From positions 6,617,501 to 6,681,500 of the forward strand of contig CP073042.1 in NCBI GenBank assembly GCA_018114805.1: a stretch of DNA of 64,000 bases, written 5' to 3'. A program made the translations under genes and the position numbers. The stretch comes from Candidatus Streptomyces philanthi. GTDB lineage: Bacteria > Actinomycetota > Actinomycetes > Streptomycetales > Streptomycetaceae. Positions 1 through 10,776 of the stretch are shown here, piece after piece (within the stretch, counting starts at the first letter, position 1; the number at the start of each line of letters is the position of its first letter). The notes beneath the pieces were generated by a model. That model ran no database searches, was not told the origin of the DNA, and saw only the letters and a list, made by a program, of their open reading frames with translations.

Positions 1-2492
1 CCGCCTCGCCGCCCGCAGTACGCTCTTCACCTTGTTGGCCAGCCCGCCAACCCCCACCAACGCGGCCAGGAATCCGATCAGCAGCGGGATGCTCGCCGCC
101 AGCGCAGCCTCGACCATCTTCGGAACCCCGGCACTACCCCCACCCGCAATAGCGATCACCGCATCAAGGACCGCATTGACGAACTCAACAATCTGCGCGC
201 CCTGATTAACGATGAACGTAATGATGTCGATGATGCCCTTGACGGCCCGCACAAAAGCCGAAGCCGGCGTCAGCAGCGATTCGATCCACGAAATGCCCGC
301 GATGACGACCGTCGGCACCAGATAAGACTTCAGGTCGTCCAGGATCTTGGTCTTCAGATCACCCGTATCGGCCTGGATCTCATCCATCGCCCCGGCCGGG
401 CCCTCGCGCGACAGCGCGCCTGCCACCGGCACCGACTGCTCGACCTTTTCCATCGCCTGCTCCGGCACCCCCTTGCCGACGATGCGGCGCGGAGGTTGTC
501 CCAGGTGCGGCCGAGCATGGAGCCGACGAGCTGGATGATGCCCTTCATGTCGAACTTGGCCGGGATCTCGAGCCCTCCTTGGTGGCTGTGCCAAGGAGCC
601 AGGCGACCAGGCCCTTTTTCAGGTGGTCGAGGATGTTGGAGGTGAAGAGGTTGAGGCCGGCGTCGACGGCCTTGACGAGGTTGCCCAGGAAGCCGATCGG
701 GTCCTTGATGATCTTGCCGATGGCGGAGGCGGCCTTGGCGAGGATGCCCATCAGGAGGTTCTTCAGCTCCATGATGGTCTTGATGGCCCCGACGATCGCG
801 TCCTTGGCCTTGGCGATCAGGCCCTTGTTCGCGTCCTGGAGCTTCTTGATCTCGTCGTCGACCTTGTTCAGGGCCTCCGTGTACTTCTGCGCCAGGGTCT
901 GGACCAGCTCGTCGGACTTGTCGTTGACCTTGGTTTCCAGGTCCTCGAACTTTCCCTCGAAGTCCTTCGCCGCCTCCTGGCCGCACTTCTTCAGGTCCTC
1001 CGGTAGCTTGTCGACCTCGGCCTTGAATTCCGAACGGCCCTGCTTGATGCGGGCCTTGGCCTTGCCGAGTTCCGTGCCGATCGTGTCGGCGATGGAGGAG
1101 ATGACGCCCTGCATCTTGGAGACGTAGAGCTTGCGCGACTCCTTGAAGATGTTCAGGCCCTCCTCCGGCAGGCCCTTGAACTTGTCCTTGACCCAGCGGA
1201 GCTTGCCGCGGAAGCCCGAGTAACGCTTGTCCTTTGTACTTCTTGATGCGGCGCTTGTGGTCTTCGGTGAAGGCGTCCTTCGCCGTCTTCTCACCCTCGG
1301 TGAACTGGTCGTCCACCTTCTTGTCCAAACCCTCAAGCGTGGACTCGACGTCCTTCTTCGTCGCGTCGAAGACCTTCTGCAGCTTGGCGGTGACCTCTTC
1401 GCGCTTCTTCTCGTCCTTCGACTTCGTCTCGCCCTTGCCGCCGTCGACCTTCTGGCCCGCCTCGCCGCGCGTCGCGCTCAGTGAGGCCATCGCGCTCGCG
1501 CCGGCCGCCGCGGCGCCCGCCTTCGCGTCCGCCAGCTCCGCGTCCTCGGCTTGCCGGCCCTGCGGCCCGGCCTTCTTCGCGTGCTCCTCGGCCTTCTTCT
1601 TCTCGCTCAGCGCCTCGTCGAACTGCGGCTCGTTGCCCTTTGGCCAACTGCTCCTCGGTGACCTTCGGCATCGGCCATCGCCTTGTCGTTCTGCTTCGGC
1701 CCGGCGGAGAAGTCCGTGACCGCCGGCGGCTGCTTGTCCGGCACCGCGTCGTCCGCGCTGGGGGCGCCCGGGTTCGCCGGCGGCTTGTCCGCCGTCATCG
1801 GGGTGACCTTCTTGGTCTTGGCCTTCGAGGTGTCGGGGGCAGCCTTGGTGGTGGTCTCGATGTCCTTGGCGGAGGTCTTCTTGCCGTCGGTGACCTTGCC
1901 GTCCACTTGTTCCTTGACCCGGTCGGCCTTGCCGGAGTCGGCGAACTTGTCGGCCTCGTTCAGGTTCTTCGGCGCCTGGTCGGCGATCGCCTTGTTCACC
2001 GCGTCGATGAACGCCTGCTTGTTGAACTCGCCCGGCTCGGCCGCGTTCATCTTCTCGGCCTGCGCCGCCTTGCCCTGGGCTTCCTTGTCGTCCGGCGGCG
2101 CCACCGCCGCGTCCTGCGCGGACCTCGACTCCGTCGTGGCGGGCTGGTGCTGCTTGATTGTCTGCTTCTTCGTCCCGACGTCCGCCTTCACGCGCCGGAA
2201 GCCCGGCGCCTGCGCCGGGGACGGCTTCACCGGCGCCGCGTACCGCTGCGCGACCAGCCGCGAGACCGCCGAGTTCCCCGCCGCGCGTTGCAGACGTTGC
2301 AGGCCGCGCCGGTCCAGGCCGGGCCCGCCGGAGACCGGGGCGGGTGGCGTACGGACGGCGCGTGACACCCCCGGGGGACTCGCCGGCCGTGAGCGTCAGC
2401 TCCGAGTCCGCGCCCGTATGCTGCCCCGCGCCGGGCGCGCCCGCGTGCGGGCGCTGCCGGCTGGGGGACGGCGCGTCGGGTGTGCTCTTCAC
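1..2492 (-). CDS. CIS-associated coiled-coil/membrane protein (CisA-like), 3' end cut by window
   Basis: Large protein transcribed away from the sheath operon. A GTG at 2492 is the likely start (2368 is an alternative). Near the N-terminus is LQRAAGNSAVSRLVAQR, a signature of many proteins in actinobacterial eCIS loci. The middle (about 2100 to 600) is Lys/Glu/Asp/Ala-rich and looks like coiled coil. The visible C-terminal part (about 540 to 1) has hydrophobic helices such as SYLVPTVVIAGISWIE and ALAASIPLLIGFLAALVG and runs off the window. Family knowledge: Streptomyces CIS clusters encode a membrane protein (CisA) tied to membrane attachment; the position and hydrophobic tail fit that, but the match is inferred. 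No HExxH metallopeptidase motif of DUF4157 is visible. The frame changes near 2370, 1650, 1230, 570 and 495; the reading is continuous once these are joined, so they look like sequence errors. Confidence 0.6.
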
Positions 2493-2774
2493 GGCAGCAC
2501 CCGGCTACCGCCCGGAGGGCGCGCGCGTCGTTCGCCCCGGGCCGTCCCAACTCCCCTCGTGCGCAGTGGACATGGGCGTCAGGATGCGCCCGGGCGGCGG
2601 TCCACGGCACAAGGCCGCGGGAATGATCGGGTGCACCCCGCGATGACCGCTCAGCTATCTACCCGTTGCCCCTTGGGGCAACCCGGAAGGCACGTCGGGT
2701 AGCCCGAAGTCCTTTCCCGTTGATCCTTTACGTGACGAGAATCGCTGTCGTTTCCCCCGGTCAAGGAGAGTGGT

Positions 2775-4336
2775 ATGCCGTCGTCGTACCTGTCCCCGGG
2801 CGTCTACGTCGAAGAGGTGGAGTCCGGGTCACGGCTCATCGAGGGAGTGGGGACCTCGGTTGCCGCCTTCGTGGGATTCGCACAGAAAGGCCCTTTCAAC
2901 GAGCCGACGCTGGTGACGAACTGGACCCAGTTCGTCACCGTCTTCGGCGACTTCGTCGAGGGGACGTACCTGGCCACCTCGGTCTACGGGTACTTCGCCA
3001 ACGGCGGAGGCGTCTGCTACGTCATTCGCATCGGCGGCCCGCGCGCCGAGCGGGAACCGGACGGGGCGGGCGCGTCCCACGAGGAGATCGACATCGCGCC
3101 GCACGCCCAGCTCGGCCCGTACGTCGTGCGGACGCTGCCCGGCGTGACCGGCGAGATCACCGTCGAGGTCGCGGACTCGGAGATCGAGGACCCGCCGCAG
3201 GACGCGTTCAAGCTGATCGTCCGGCACGACGGACAGGTCGCCGAGACCTACCCCAGCGGTGACCACCAAGCGCAGCAAGGAGAACGTCGCGACGCAGGTC
3301 ACGGCACGTTCCCAACTGATCGCCCTGGAGGAGCCTGGCAAGGGCGCGGCGCCGCCGCGGCCCGAGCCGCAGTCGGGTCCGGCTGGCCGTGCCGCCGGGC
3401 GGGGCCGCGGGCGTGGCGCCGCAGGCGGTGACGGCCGAGACGTACGTGGGCGACCCGGACCAGCGGACCGGGTTCGGCGGCCTGGAGGCCGTCGAGGACG
3501 TCACCATGGTCGCCGCGCCCGACCTGATGAGCGCCTACCAGCGGCGCGTGCTCGAACTGGAGACGGTGATCGCGGTCCAGCAGGGGCTGATCGCCCACTG
3601 CGACGGGATGGGCGACCGGATCGCCATCCTCGACCCGCCCCTCGGCCTCAGCCCGCAGCAGGTCAGGACCTGGCGCACGGAGACGACGGGCTTCGACTCG
3701 AAGTACGCCACGCTGTACTACCCGTGGCTCAAGGTGTTCGACCCGGCTGTCGGACGCAACGCGTTCGTCCCACCCAGCGGCCACGTCGCCGGCATCTGGG
3801 CCCGTAACGACGTCTCGCGCGGTGTGCACAAGGCGCCCGCCAACGAGGTGGTGCGCGGCGCGGTGGCGCTCCAGACGCAGATCACCAAGGGCGAGCACGA
3901 CCTGCTCAACCCGATCGGGCTCAACTGCATCCGGGCCTTCCCCGGGCGCGGCATCCGGGTGTGGGGCCCGCGGACCCTGGCCAGCGATCCCGCCTGGCGC
4001 TACCTCAACGTACGCCGACTCTTCAACTACCTGGGGGAGTCGATCCTCGCGGGCACCCAGTGGGTGGTCTTCGAGCCCAACGACGACGCGTTGTGGGCCC
4101 GCGTGCGGCGGACGATCTCGGCCTTCCTGGTCAACGAGTGGCGCAAGGGCACGCTCTTCGGGCTCACCCCGGAGGAGGCGTTCTACGTCAAGTGCGACCG
4201 GGAGACCAACCCACCGGAGAGCATCGACGCCGGACAGGTCATCTGCGAGGTCGGCGTGGCGCCGGTCAAGCCGGCGGAGTTCGTGGTGTTCCGACTCGCT
4301 CAACTCTCCGGCGGCTCCGGCGCGGTCGACGAGTGA
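2775..4336 (+). CDS. CIS contractile tail sheath protein
   Basis: Sheath subunit, about 519 residues once two single-base errors are joined. It forms the outer cylinder that contracts and drives the tube. The start at 2775 sits five bases after AAGGAGAG (2763-2770). The N-terminus reads SYLSPGVYVEEVESGSR followed by GVGTSVAAFVGFAQKGPF, the standard start of phage-type and eCIS sheaths. The C-terminal half has the conserved sheath fold, with GRGIRVWGPRTL, FVVFEP-like and LVNEWRKGTLFG segments, ending in KPAEFVVFRLAQL. Frameshifts lie near 3255 (a C run) and near 3380. It is the first gene of the plus-strand CIS operon, and the tube gene follows 44 bases on. Confidence 0.93.
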
Positions 4337-4380
4337 CGACCCGGCCCGCGCCCGCGACCGACTGACTCAAGGAGGCTGCT

Positions 4381-4824
4381 ATGCCGCTGCCCGATCTCGA
4401 CAGCTCCGTCGGGCATTCCTTCGGCCTGGAATTCGACAGCGTGCTGATCCGGCAGATCACCGAGGTCACCGGCCTGAAGATGGAACAGGACCTCATCGAG
4501 CTGAAGCAGAACACCGCCGACGGCAAGTACACGATCAAGAAGCTGCCGGGCCGCCCCAAGGCCGGCGAGGTCACGGTGACCCGCGGCCTGACCGAGGACA
4601 ACAGCTTCGAGCGCTGGATCACCGACTCGCGCTTCGGCCGCATGAACAACGCCCGCCGCAACGGCTCCATCATCGTCTACGACTACGAGGGCATTCCGAT
4701 CAAGCGGTACAAGCTGATCAACGCGTGGCCCAAGACGCTGGAGATCAGCGCGCTCAAGGCGGGCGACACCTCCGTACTCACCGAGAAGCTGGCCATCACC
4801 TTCGAGAGCATCGAAGTCGAGTGA
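4381..4824 (+). CDS. CIS inner tube protein (T4 gp19-like)
   Basis: Intact 147-residue tube subunit, which stacks as hexameric rings inside the sheath. AAGGAGG at 4369-4375 lies five bases before the ATG. Family features: N-terminal GHSFGLEFDSVLIRQITEVTG, a central KLPGRPKAGEVTVTRG segment, and a C-terminal NAWPKTLEISAL then LAITFESIEV. Sheath followed directly by tube is the usual order in contractile systems. The stop overlaps the next start (TGATG at 4822-4826), so translation is probably coupled. Confidence 0.93.
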   Translation: MPLPDLDSSVGHSFGLEFDSVLIRQITEVTGLKMEQDLIELKQNTADGKYTIKKLPGRPKAGEVTVTRGLTEDNSFERWITDSRFGRMNNARRNGSIIVYDYEGIPIKRYKLINAWPKTLEISALKAGDTSVLTEKLAITFESIEVE

Positions 4825-5291
4825 TGCGCAGGCGCACCATAGCGATCCCCGCCCCACCTGCGGACGCCTTCGCGCCGGCCGCCAGGCGCGAGGAGGGGGA
4901 CGGCGGAAGGCCCGATAAGCTGCGGACGGAGTTCGCCTTCGAGCTGCCGTGCGGGTACGTCGACGAGTCGGGAACCGTGCACAGGGCGGGGGTGATGCGG
5001 CTGGCGACCGCGCGGGACGAGCTGGTTCCGCTCCGGGACGACCGGGTCCGCGACAACAGCGCTTACCTGTCGGTGGTGTTGATCTCCCGGGTGCTGGTCA
5101 GGCTGGGCACGATCGAGGACATCCGCCCGGGCGTCGTGGAGGACCTGTTCGCCTCCGACCTGGCGTTCCTCCAGGACTTCTACCGCAGGATCAACTCCGA
5201 GGGGCACACCCGCGCCTCGGTGACCTGCCCGTCGTGCCGGGACACCTTCGCCGTGGACCTCGCCGGCGGTGGTCGCCTGGGGGAATCATGA
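4824..5291 (+). CDS. Conserved CIS protein with C-terminal CPSC motif
   Basis: Intact 155-residue protein starting at the ATG that overlaps the tube stop. The first 35 residues are basic and low-complexity; the rest has TEFAFELPCGYVDESGTVHR, a helical middle ending RLGTIEDIRPG, and a C-terminal TCPSCRDTF. A single CxxC pair is visible near the end. Proteins of this size and pattern sit between tube and DUF6760 genes in actinobacterial CIS loci and may help tail assembly; no enzymatic role is visible. It overlaps the next gene (ATGA at 5288-5291). Confidence 0.8.
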   Translation: MRRRTIAIPAPPADAFAPAARREEGDGGRPDKLRTEFAFELPCGYVDESGTVHRAGVMRLATARDELVPLRDDRVRDNSAYLSVVLISRVLVRLGTIEDIRPGVVEDLFASDLAFLQDFYRRINSEGHTRASVTCPSCRDTFAVDLAGGGRLGES

Positions 5292-5431
5292 CGTACGCGA
5301 CCGACCGGATACACGAGGAAGTCGCGTACCTCGCCTACCACTTCCACTGGTCGCTCGACCAGATCCTCGACCTGGAACACGCCGACCGGCTCCGCTACGT
5401 CCACCAGATCGCCCGGCTGAACGGGCAGTGA
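5288..5431 (+). CDS. DUF6760 family small CIS protein
   Basis: A 47-residue protein, MTYATDRIHEEVAYLAYHFH then WSLDQILDLEHADRLRYV, overlapping the upstream stop by four bases. The helical EEVAYLAYHFHWSLDDILDLEH pattern is characteristic of DUF6760, found almost only inside eCIS loci. The function is unknown; the tight overlap on both sides suggests coupled expression with tail components. It is easily missed because of its size. Confidence 0.8.
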   Translation: MTYATDRIHEEVAYLAYHFHWSLDQILDLEHADRLRYVHQIARLNGQ

Positions 5432-5465
5432 ACCGCGTCGTGCGAGGGGGAGGGACGACCGCCTG

Positions 5466-7458
5466 ATGGGATTGCTGTCCCGGCTGGCCCGACTGACCGG
5501 CCCTGGCCGCGCCGCCCCTACCGGCAGCGCGTCACCCGAGTCCACGGCTGCCCCGGCGGGCAGGCGTGGCGCGACCTGCCGCCGCTGCAACGGACCGTGG
5601 GCGCCGCGCCCCTGGTGGCCGACCCGGAACCGTTCCACGCCTCGCTCGGCACCTGGCAGGACGCCTCGCTGAGCACGCCGCTGGGCCACCTCGTCAGCCC
5701 CGACGCGCCCGCCGGACTCGGCCACGACCTTGCCACCGCGACCGGGCCCGCGGAGGCCGACCTCCCGGACACCCCGTCCAGCACCTCGGCCCCCTCCAGC
5801 GCGGGCCACGACACCGCCTCCGTACGCCACTTCGCCCCCCGCCCCGACGGGGCACGCCGGCCCGGGAGGCCCGGCCGAGCCGGGGGCGGCGGTCCAGCGC
5901 ACGGTGACCCAACCGACCCAGCCGCTGACCTCCAAGCGTCCGCTGGAGACCGCGCTCCTGCGGGAGGTGCCGAGCGTGCCGCCGGCCACGCCACGGCCCG
6001 CCACGGAACCCGGCGGTCCGCCTCCCGCCTCCGGTAGCGCGCCGCCATCCGCCGTGCAGCGCTCGGCGCCGCCTGGGCCGTCGGGCGCCGGCACCCCGCC
6101 CCGGGGCACGCGCGGCACGGGGCTGGGCGCGCCGCTGTCCGGGCTGCCGCCCACGGCCCAGCGCACCCCCGCGGCGAGCACCAGCGGTCAGCCCCCGGCA
6201 CCCGACCCGACCGATGCCGGGCCCACCGCCCGCGCCGCCACCCCGCCGCCTTCGGGCACGTCGACCCCACCGTCCGCCGGCCCGCCGCCCGCCCTCGACG
6301 GGCCCGCGCCCGCCGACGAGCCCGCGCCCTTTGCGCCCACCACCCCCGAGCCGCCGACCCGTCCGCTGCTCGGCGCCGACCCGCTGGTCTCCCGCGTGGC
6401 CGAGCCCGACCAACCGGCCGAGCCGGCGATCGCTACCTCGGCTGACATGCCGCTGGGGCAGGCCCGGCCGGTGAACCAGAGCCCCTCGTACGGGGAGGCC
6501 GTCACGGGCCCGGCGGAGCGGAGCGCGCGACCCGGCACCGGGGCCGACGTGGTCCAGCGGGCAGCGGTCCCGGTGCGGCCGGCGACGGCCGACGGCAGCC
6601 CGCTGCCCGCGCCCACCGGGCCGGCGCCGGCGGTCGTGGCCCCGCTGGTGGCCCAGTGCGCGGTGCCGCTGTTCTCCGGCCCGGTACGGGAGGCCTACGC
6701 GGCCCGCTGTCCGAGCCGTCGGACGCCGCCGTTCCGGTGCGCTGGGACGCTCCCGAGGCGGAGCCGGCCGCGTCAGCCACGACGTACGGGTCGGCGGCGT
6801 CGGGCACGGGAGGCGACTTCCTCGCGCCGGGCTCCTGTGGCGCGCGTGGGCCGGCCGTCGAGGTGCAGCGGTGGGCCGGGCCGCGCTCCGGCGGGCCGAG
6901 CGTGCCCGGCGGCGAGCGGGCCCCGACCCGAACCGGCCCGTCCGCGCCGCCCCTGGCCCTGCAACGCGCCACGGAGCCGCCCCGGTCGACGGTCCGACGC
7001 GGCGGTGACGTACGGCAGTCGGCTCCACCCGGGCCTCTGCCCGACGCCGGTGCGGTGGCCGTCGCGGCCGGTGTGGCGCAACGCATGGCCGACGGTTCGG
7101 TGGTCTTCCGACAATCGGCCGCCACGCCGCCCACCGCAGGGCCGTCGCCCGTGCAACGGGACGTCGAGACCGCCGAGCCGCCGCCCCCGGACCCACCGCC
7201 CGACCCCGTACCGGAGCCGGAGCCAGGCCCCGAGCCCGTACCGGACGTCGAGCCGCCGGGTGGCGACGGGCCGCCGGGTGGGGACGGGGAGGCCGAGCCG
7301 GGGGGGCGGGCGGCCTCCGACGGACGGGGCGGGGCGCGCCGGCGGTCACCGACGAGCTGGTGCGGGCCCTGTTCGCGCCGCTGAGCCGGCTGCTCAAGGC
7401 CGAACTGCGGCTTGAGCGCGAACGCGCTGGCTTCCTGATCGAGACGAGACACCGATGA
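5466..7458 (+). CDS. Proline-rich 'VQR-repeat' CIS protein (annotated 'syndecan 1' in some Streptomyces)
   Basis: Long low-complexity protein between the two tube genes. It starts at the ATG at 5466 and ends in a conserved helical tail, DELVRALFAPLSRLLKAEL then RLERERAGFLIETRHR (stop 7456-7458). The body is Pro/Ala/Gly/Thr-rich with scattered VQR, AQR and LQR motifs (for example GAAVQRTV, SAVQRSAP, DVVQRAA, SPVQRDV), probably a disordered linker with repeated short docking motifs. Frame changes near 5560, 5870, 6670 and 7340 break it, all in G/C-rich runs. The role is unknown; position and tail are conserved in related loci, where it could act as an assembly scaffold or cargo-related factor. 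Confidence 0.65.
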
Positions 7459-7582
7459 GCGGACCCCAGGGGCCAGGCACCCGGTTGTCAGCCACTGACG
7501 ACTAGACACCGATGACCACGCGCCGATGACCAGGCACCCGGCGAGCGGGCGGCGATGAGCAGGCAGGGAAGGGAGGTACGAC

Positions 7583-8014
7583 GTGAGCGTGACCGATGAC
7601 CCGGCGGTGACCGTGTGCTTCGTCGTCACCATCGACGGCATCGAGCTGGGCTCCTTCAACACGTGTGAGGGCCTGGGGTGCGAGGTGGCGCTCGAACAGC
7701 GCGAGGAGAGTGGCAACAACGGCCACCTGTGGCAGCTTCCCACCCGGCTCAAGTACTCCAACGTCAAGTTGTCGCGGCCGCTGACCCGGGAGACGGAGAA
7801 GGTGGCCAGGTGGTTCGCGAGCATGACGGGCGGGTTCAAGCGCAAGACCGCCCACATCGAGGCCCGTACCGGCGACGGGACGAAGGTGGCCCAGTGGGGG
7901 TTGCTCGAGGTGGTGCCGGTGCGCTGGACGGGGCCCTCCTTCAACCCCGAGTCGCCCAAGGTGGCCATCGAGACCATCGAGATCGCCCACCACGGCTACG
8001 TCATGGAGGGCTGA
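7583..8014 (+). CDS. Second CIS tube-like protein (gp19 family)
   Basis: Intact 143-residue tube-fold protein starting at a GTG seven bases after AAGGGAGG (7569-7576). It reads VCFVVTIDGIELGSFNTCEG near the N-terminus, with LKYSNVKLSRPLT in the middle and KVAIETIEIAHHGY at the end, typical of the second gp19-like protein next to the LysM baseplate gene (the Afp5 position in other eCIS). It is likely the tube initiator linking spike to tube. No frame problem. Confidence 0.88.
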   Translation: MSVTDDPAVTVCFVVTIDGIELGSFNTCEGLGCEVALEQREESGNNGHLWQLPTRLKYSNVKLSRPLTRETEKVARWFASMTGGFKRKTAHIEARTGDGTKVAQWGLLEVVPVRWTGPSFNPESPKVAIETIEIAHHGYVMEG

Positions 8015-8076
8015 GCGGTGTCCGGGGCGGTCGGCGGGCCGCGCGGAGTCGGCGGGCGCGGACGGAGGGGTACGAC

Positions 8077-8815
8077 ATGAGCGGCTCCGTGGCGTTCAGC
8101 GCGGCGGGCACCGGTGGCGGCGGGGCGCGGCCCAAGCTGGAACACGCGTACCTGGATATGCGCACCCCGCCGCCGGGCGGAAGCCTGACCCCGGGTGGGC
8201 CGGCCGGGCGCATCGACTTCCAGTTCAACCCGAAGGAGCTGACGCTCACCAAGGGGGCGGCCTGGAAGCGCAGCCCGGCCAAGGGCGCGAAGAGCGCGGG
8301 CCCGCCCGAGTACAGTACCAGGGGCCCAAGCCCAGCAAGCTGACCGTGGAGATGTTCTTCGACGCCAGCGACACCCAGGACACCAGCGTGATGACCTCGG
8401 TGGAGAAGCTGCTCGCCTACTGCGTGCCGACCAGCGAGACCCGGCAGCAACAGCGCTCGTCGCCGCCGTCGGTGGTCTTCCACTGGGGCGGCCTCACCGG
8501 CTTTCCCGGCTACCTGAGCCAGGTCCAGGTGAAGTACACCCTGTTCGCCACCTCCGGGGTGCCGATCCGGGCCGTGTGCCAGGTGACGATGGAGGAGATC
8601 AGCGCCGAGACACCGGGCCAGAACCCGGTGTCCGGCGCGCTGCACGCGCGCCGCGTGCACCAGGTGCGCACCGGCGACACCCTGCTCGACCTGGCCTGGC
8701 GCGAGTACGGCGACCCGACGGCCTGGCGGGTGATCGCCGAGGCGAACGGGATCGACGACCGATGCGGCTGGCCAACGGCCGGGAGCTGCTGCTGCCCGCG
8801 CCGGACGAGCTGACC
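8077..8815 (+). CDS. CIS LysM-domain baseplate protein (Afp7/gp53-like)
   Basis: Starts at the ATG at 8077 after GGAGGGG. The N-terminal domain (to about 8620) includes GRIDFQFNPKELTLTKGAAW, LTVEMFFDASDTQDTSVM and VVFHWGGLTGFPGYLSQVQV, the CIS-tail fold of this family. The C-terminal LysM (about 8650-8800) reads VHQVRTGDTLLDLAWREYG then WRVIAEANGIDD. Two single-base losses near 8312 and 8762 break the frame. No stop in the restored frame separates it from the next gene, so the end is approximate and a further error near 8815 is likely. It probably clamps the hub to the tube. Confidence 0.82.
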
Positions 8816-9003
8816 CGGCTGCGCGCGTCAAGCGCTGCGGCCCCGGCGCTGCCCGGCCGCGGGTCGACCGCCCGGGACCTGGCCGCCCACGGCCAACAGG
8901 GCCGACTCGCGCCCTTTGCCCGCGCCCGGGAGTTGGAGCGCGGGCCGACCCCGGTGGCCGCGCAGAGCCCGCTGCCCAGCGCCCCGCCGGCACAGGGGCG
9001 CCG

Positions 9004-10461
9004 ATGGTGGGCCAGAGCGTCGCGAAGACGCTGGTGGTGGAGGTGGCGGGCCGACCGCTGCCCGCCGCGTGGGCCAACACGCTGGTCGAGGCGTACGTGG
9101 ACGACAGCCGTACCCTGCCCGACCTGTTCCTGCTGCGCTTCCGCGACCCGAGCCGGGTCTTCCTGGAGCAGGCCGGCATCGAGATCGGGGCTGCGTTTGC
9201 TGGCCCAGGCCAGGGAGGCGGCCTCGGGGCCGCTGCTGAGCGGGCACGTCACCGCGCTTGAGGTGGACATCGACGACACCGGCACGTTCATGGTGGTGCG
9301 CGGCCTGGACGAGTCCCACCGGCTGCAGCGGGGCCGCCGGGTGGCCAGCTACCAGAACATGACGCTTGCCGACGTTGTCTCCCGCGTCGCCCAGCGCGCC
9401 GGCCTGCGCCCCGGCACCGTGGACGTGGCCGGGCCCGTACTGGAACACGTGGCCCAACCCAACTTCACCGACTGGGAGTTCATCCGCGCGCTGGCCGAGG
9501 GGGCGGGGGCGCAGGCGTGGGTGATGGACGGCCACCTGCACGTCACCAAGCCGACCGATGCCGGCGGCGCCCCCGACACCGCGGCCCGCGCCGACAGCAA
9601 CCCGCTGGTCCTGGAGATGGGTGACAACCTGCTGCGCTGCCGGGCCGCGATCTCGGCGGCCGAACAGGTGTCGGCCAGTCCGGTGGCGCGCACCGGGCCG
9701 GGCTCGTCAACGCCACGGTGACCGACACCAAGGACCCGGAGGGACTCGGCCGGGTCAAGGTGCGCTTCCCGTGGCTGTCGGACGAGTACGCGAGCGACTG
9801 GGCGCGCACCGCGCAGGCCAGCGGCATCGGCGGGGGAGAGGCGTTCATCCCCGAGGTGGGCGACGAGGTGCTGGTCAGCTTCGAGCAGGCCCGGATGGAA
9901 CGGCCGTACGTGCTGGCCGCGCTCTACAACGGGCAGGACAAGCCCGGCGGGGGCGGCGGCCAGGGGGCCGCCGGTGGCGGTGGCCCGGGTGGCGACGGCG
10001 GGGCCGTGGACCCGACCAGCGGTGCGGTCACCAAGCGGGCGTTCGGCTCCAAGGGCGGCAACAAGCTGGAACTCCTCGACACGGCGAACGGCCCACAGGG
10101 CCTGCGCCTGGTCACCGGCGACGGGAAGCTCAGCATCAACCTAGACCGGAAGGGCACCACCATCGTGCTGCACAGCGACGGGACCCTGGAGATCGAGGCC
10201 ACCCAGCAGGTGTCCATCAAGGCGGGCAGCAGCGTCCGCCTGGACGCCGGCAAGGGAACGCTCGAACTGGCCGGCGACGCGGTGCGGCTCACCGCCCGCG
10301 GCGGGGTCGAGGTCAACGGCGGCAACGGCGAGGTCAAGCTCGCCACCGGCGGCTCCGTCCAGGTGCGGCGCAGCCAGGTCGCGGTGCACGCGACCAACCG
10401 GACCGAGGTGAAGGGCGGCTCGACCGTGGCCATCAACTCCCCCCTGGTAGGCATCAATTGA
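9004..10461 (+). CDS. CIS spike/hub protein (VgrG-like, gp27/gp5 type)
   Basis: Spike protein of about 485 residues. The start at the ATG at 9004 (KTLVVEVAGRPLPA) is inferred from family N-termini; sequence from 8815 to 9003 is open in one frame and could extend it. Domains: gp27-like hub (DSRTLPDLFLLRFRDPSRVF; later NFTDWEFIRALAEGAGAQAW), then an OB-fold (GRVKVRFPWLSDEYASDWAR, EVGDEVLVSFEQARMERPYV), then a C-terminal beta-helix needle from about 10090 with repeats such as GTLEIEATQQVSIKAGSSV. Frameshifts near 9192 and 9700. It forms the trimeric puncturing hub tipped by the adjacent PAAR protein. Confidence 0.88.
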
Positions 10462-10494
10462 CCGGACGGCTACGGAGTCAGGGGGAGAGCGCGC

Positions 10495-10774
10495 ATGCCA
10501 GCAGCCGCCCGCGTAGGCGATCCGACCGGCCACCCACCCGGGGACGGTGGGCGGACCTGGCGTGCCGACGGTACTGATCGGCGGGCGCCCGGCGGCCACC
10601 GTCGGCACCCCGCACCAGTGCGCGTCACCGGCCGCGCACCCGGCGTCCCCGCTGCGCCCGCCCAGCAGTGCCAGCGTGTTCATCGGGGGCCGACCGGCCG
10701 CCCGGGTGGGCGACGCGGCCGGGTGCGGCTCGCCGATCGTCTCCGGGTGCCCCACCGTCCTGATCGGAGGCTGA
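10495..10774 (+). CDS. PAAR-motif spike tip protein
   Basis: Reads MPAAARVGDPTGHPP then, after one extra G in a G run near 10545, VPTVLIGGRPAATVG, VFIGGRPAARVGD and SGCPTVLIGG. This is a full PAAR protein of about 92 residues with its repeated G-x-P-T-V-L/F-I-G-G-R-P-A strands. It caps the VgrG-like spike and binds a metal at the tip. Only two bases separate its stop from the next ATG. Confidence 0.9.
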
Positions 10775-10776
10775 CC

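Noticed and set aside
5694..7397. Long minus-strand open frame opposite the proline-rich CIS protein
   Set aside because: Arg/Pro/Gly composition typical of the antisense of a G/C-biased gene; no domain and no start signal.
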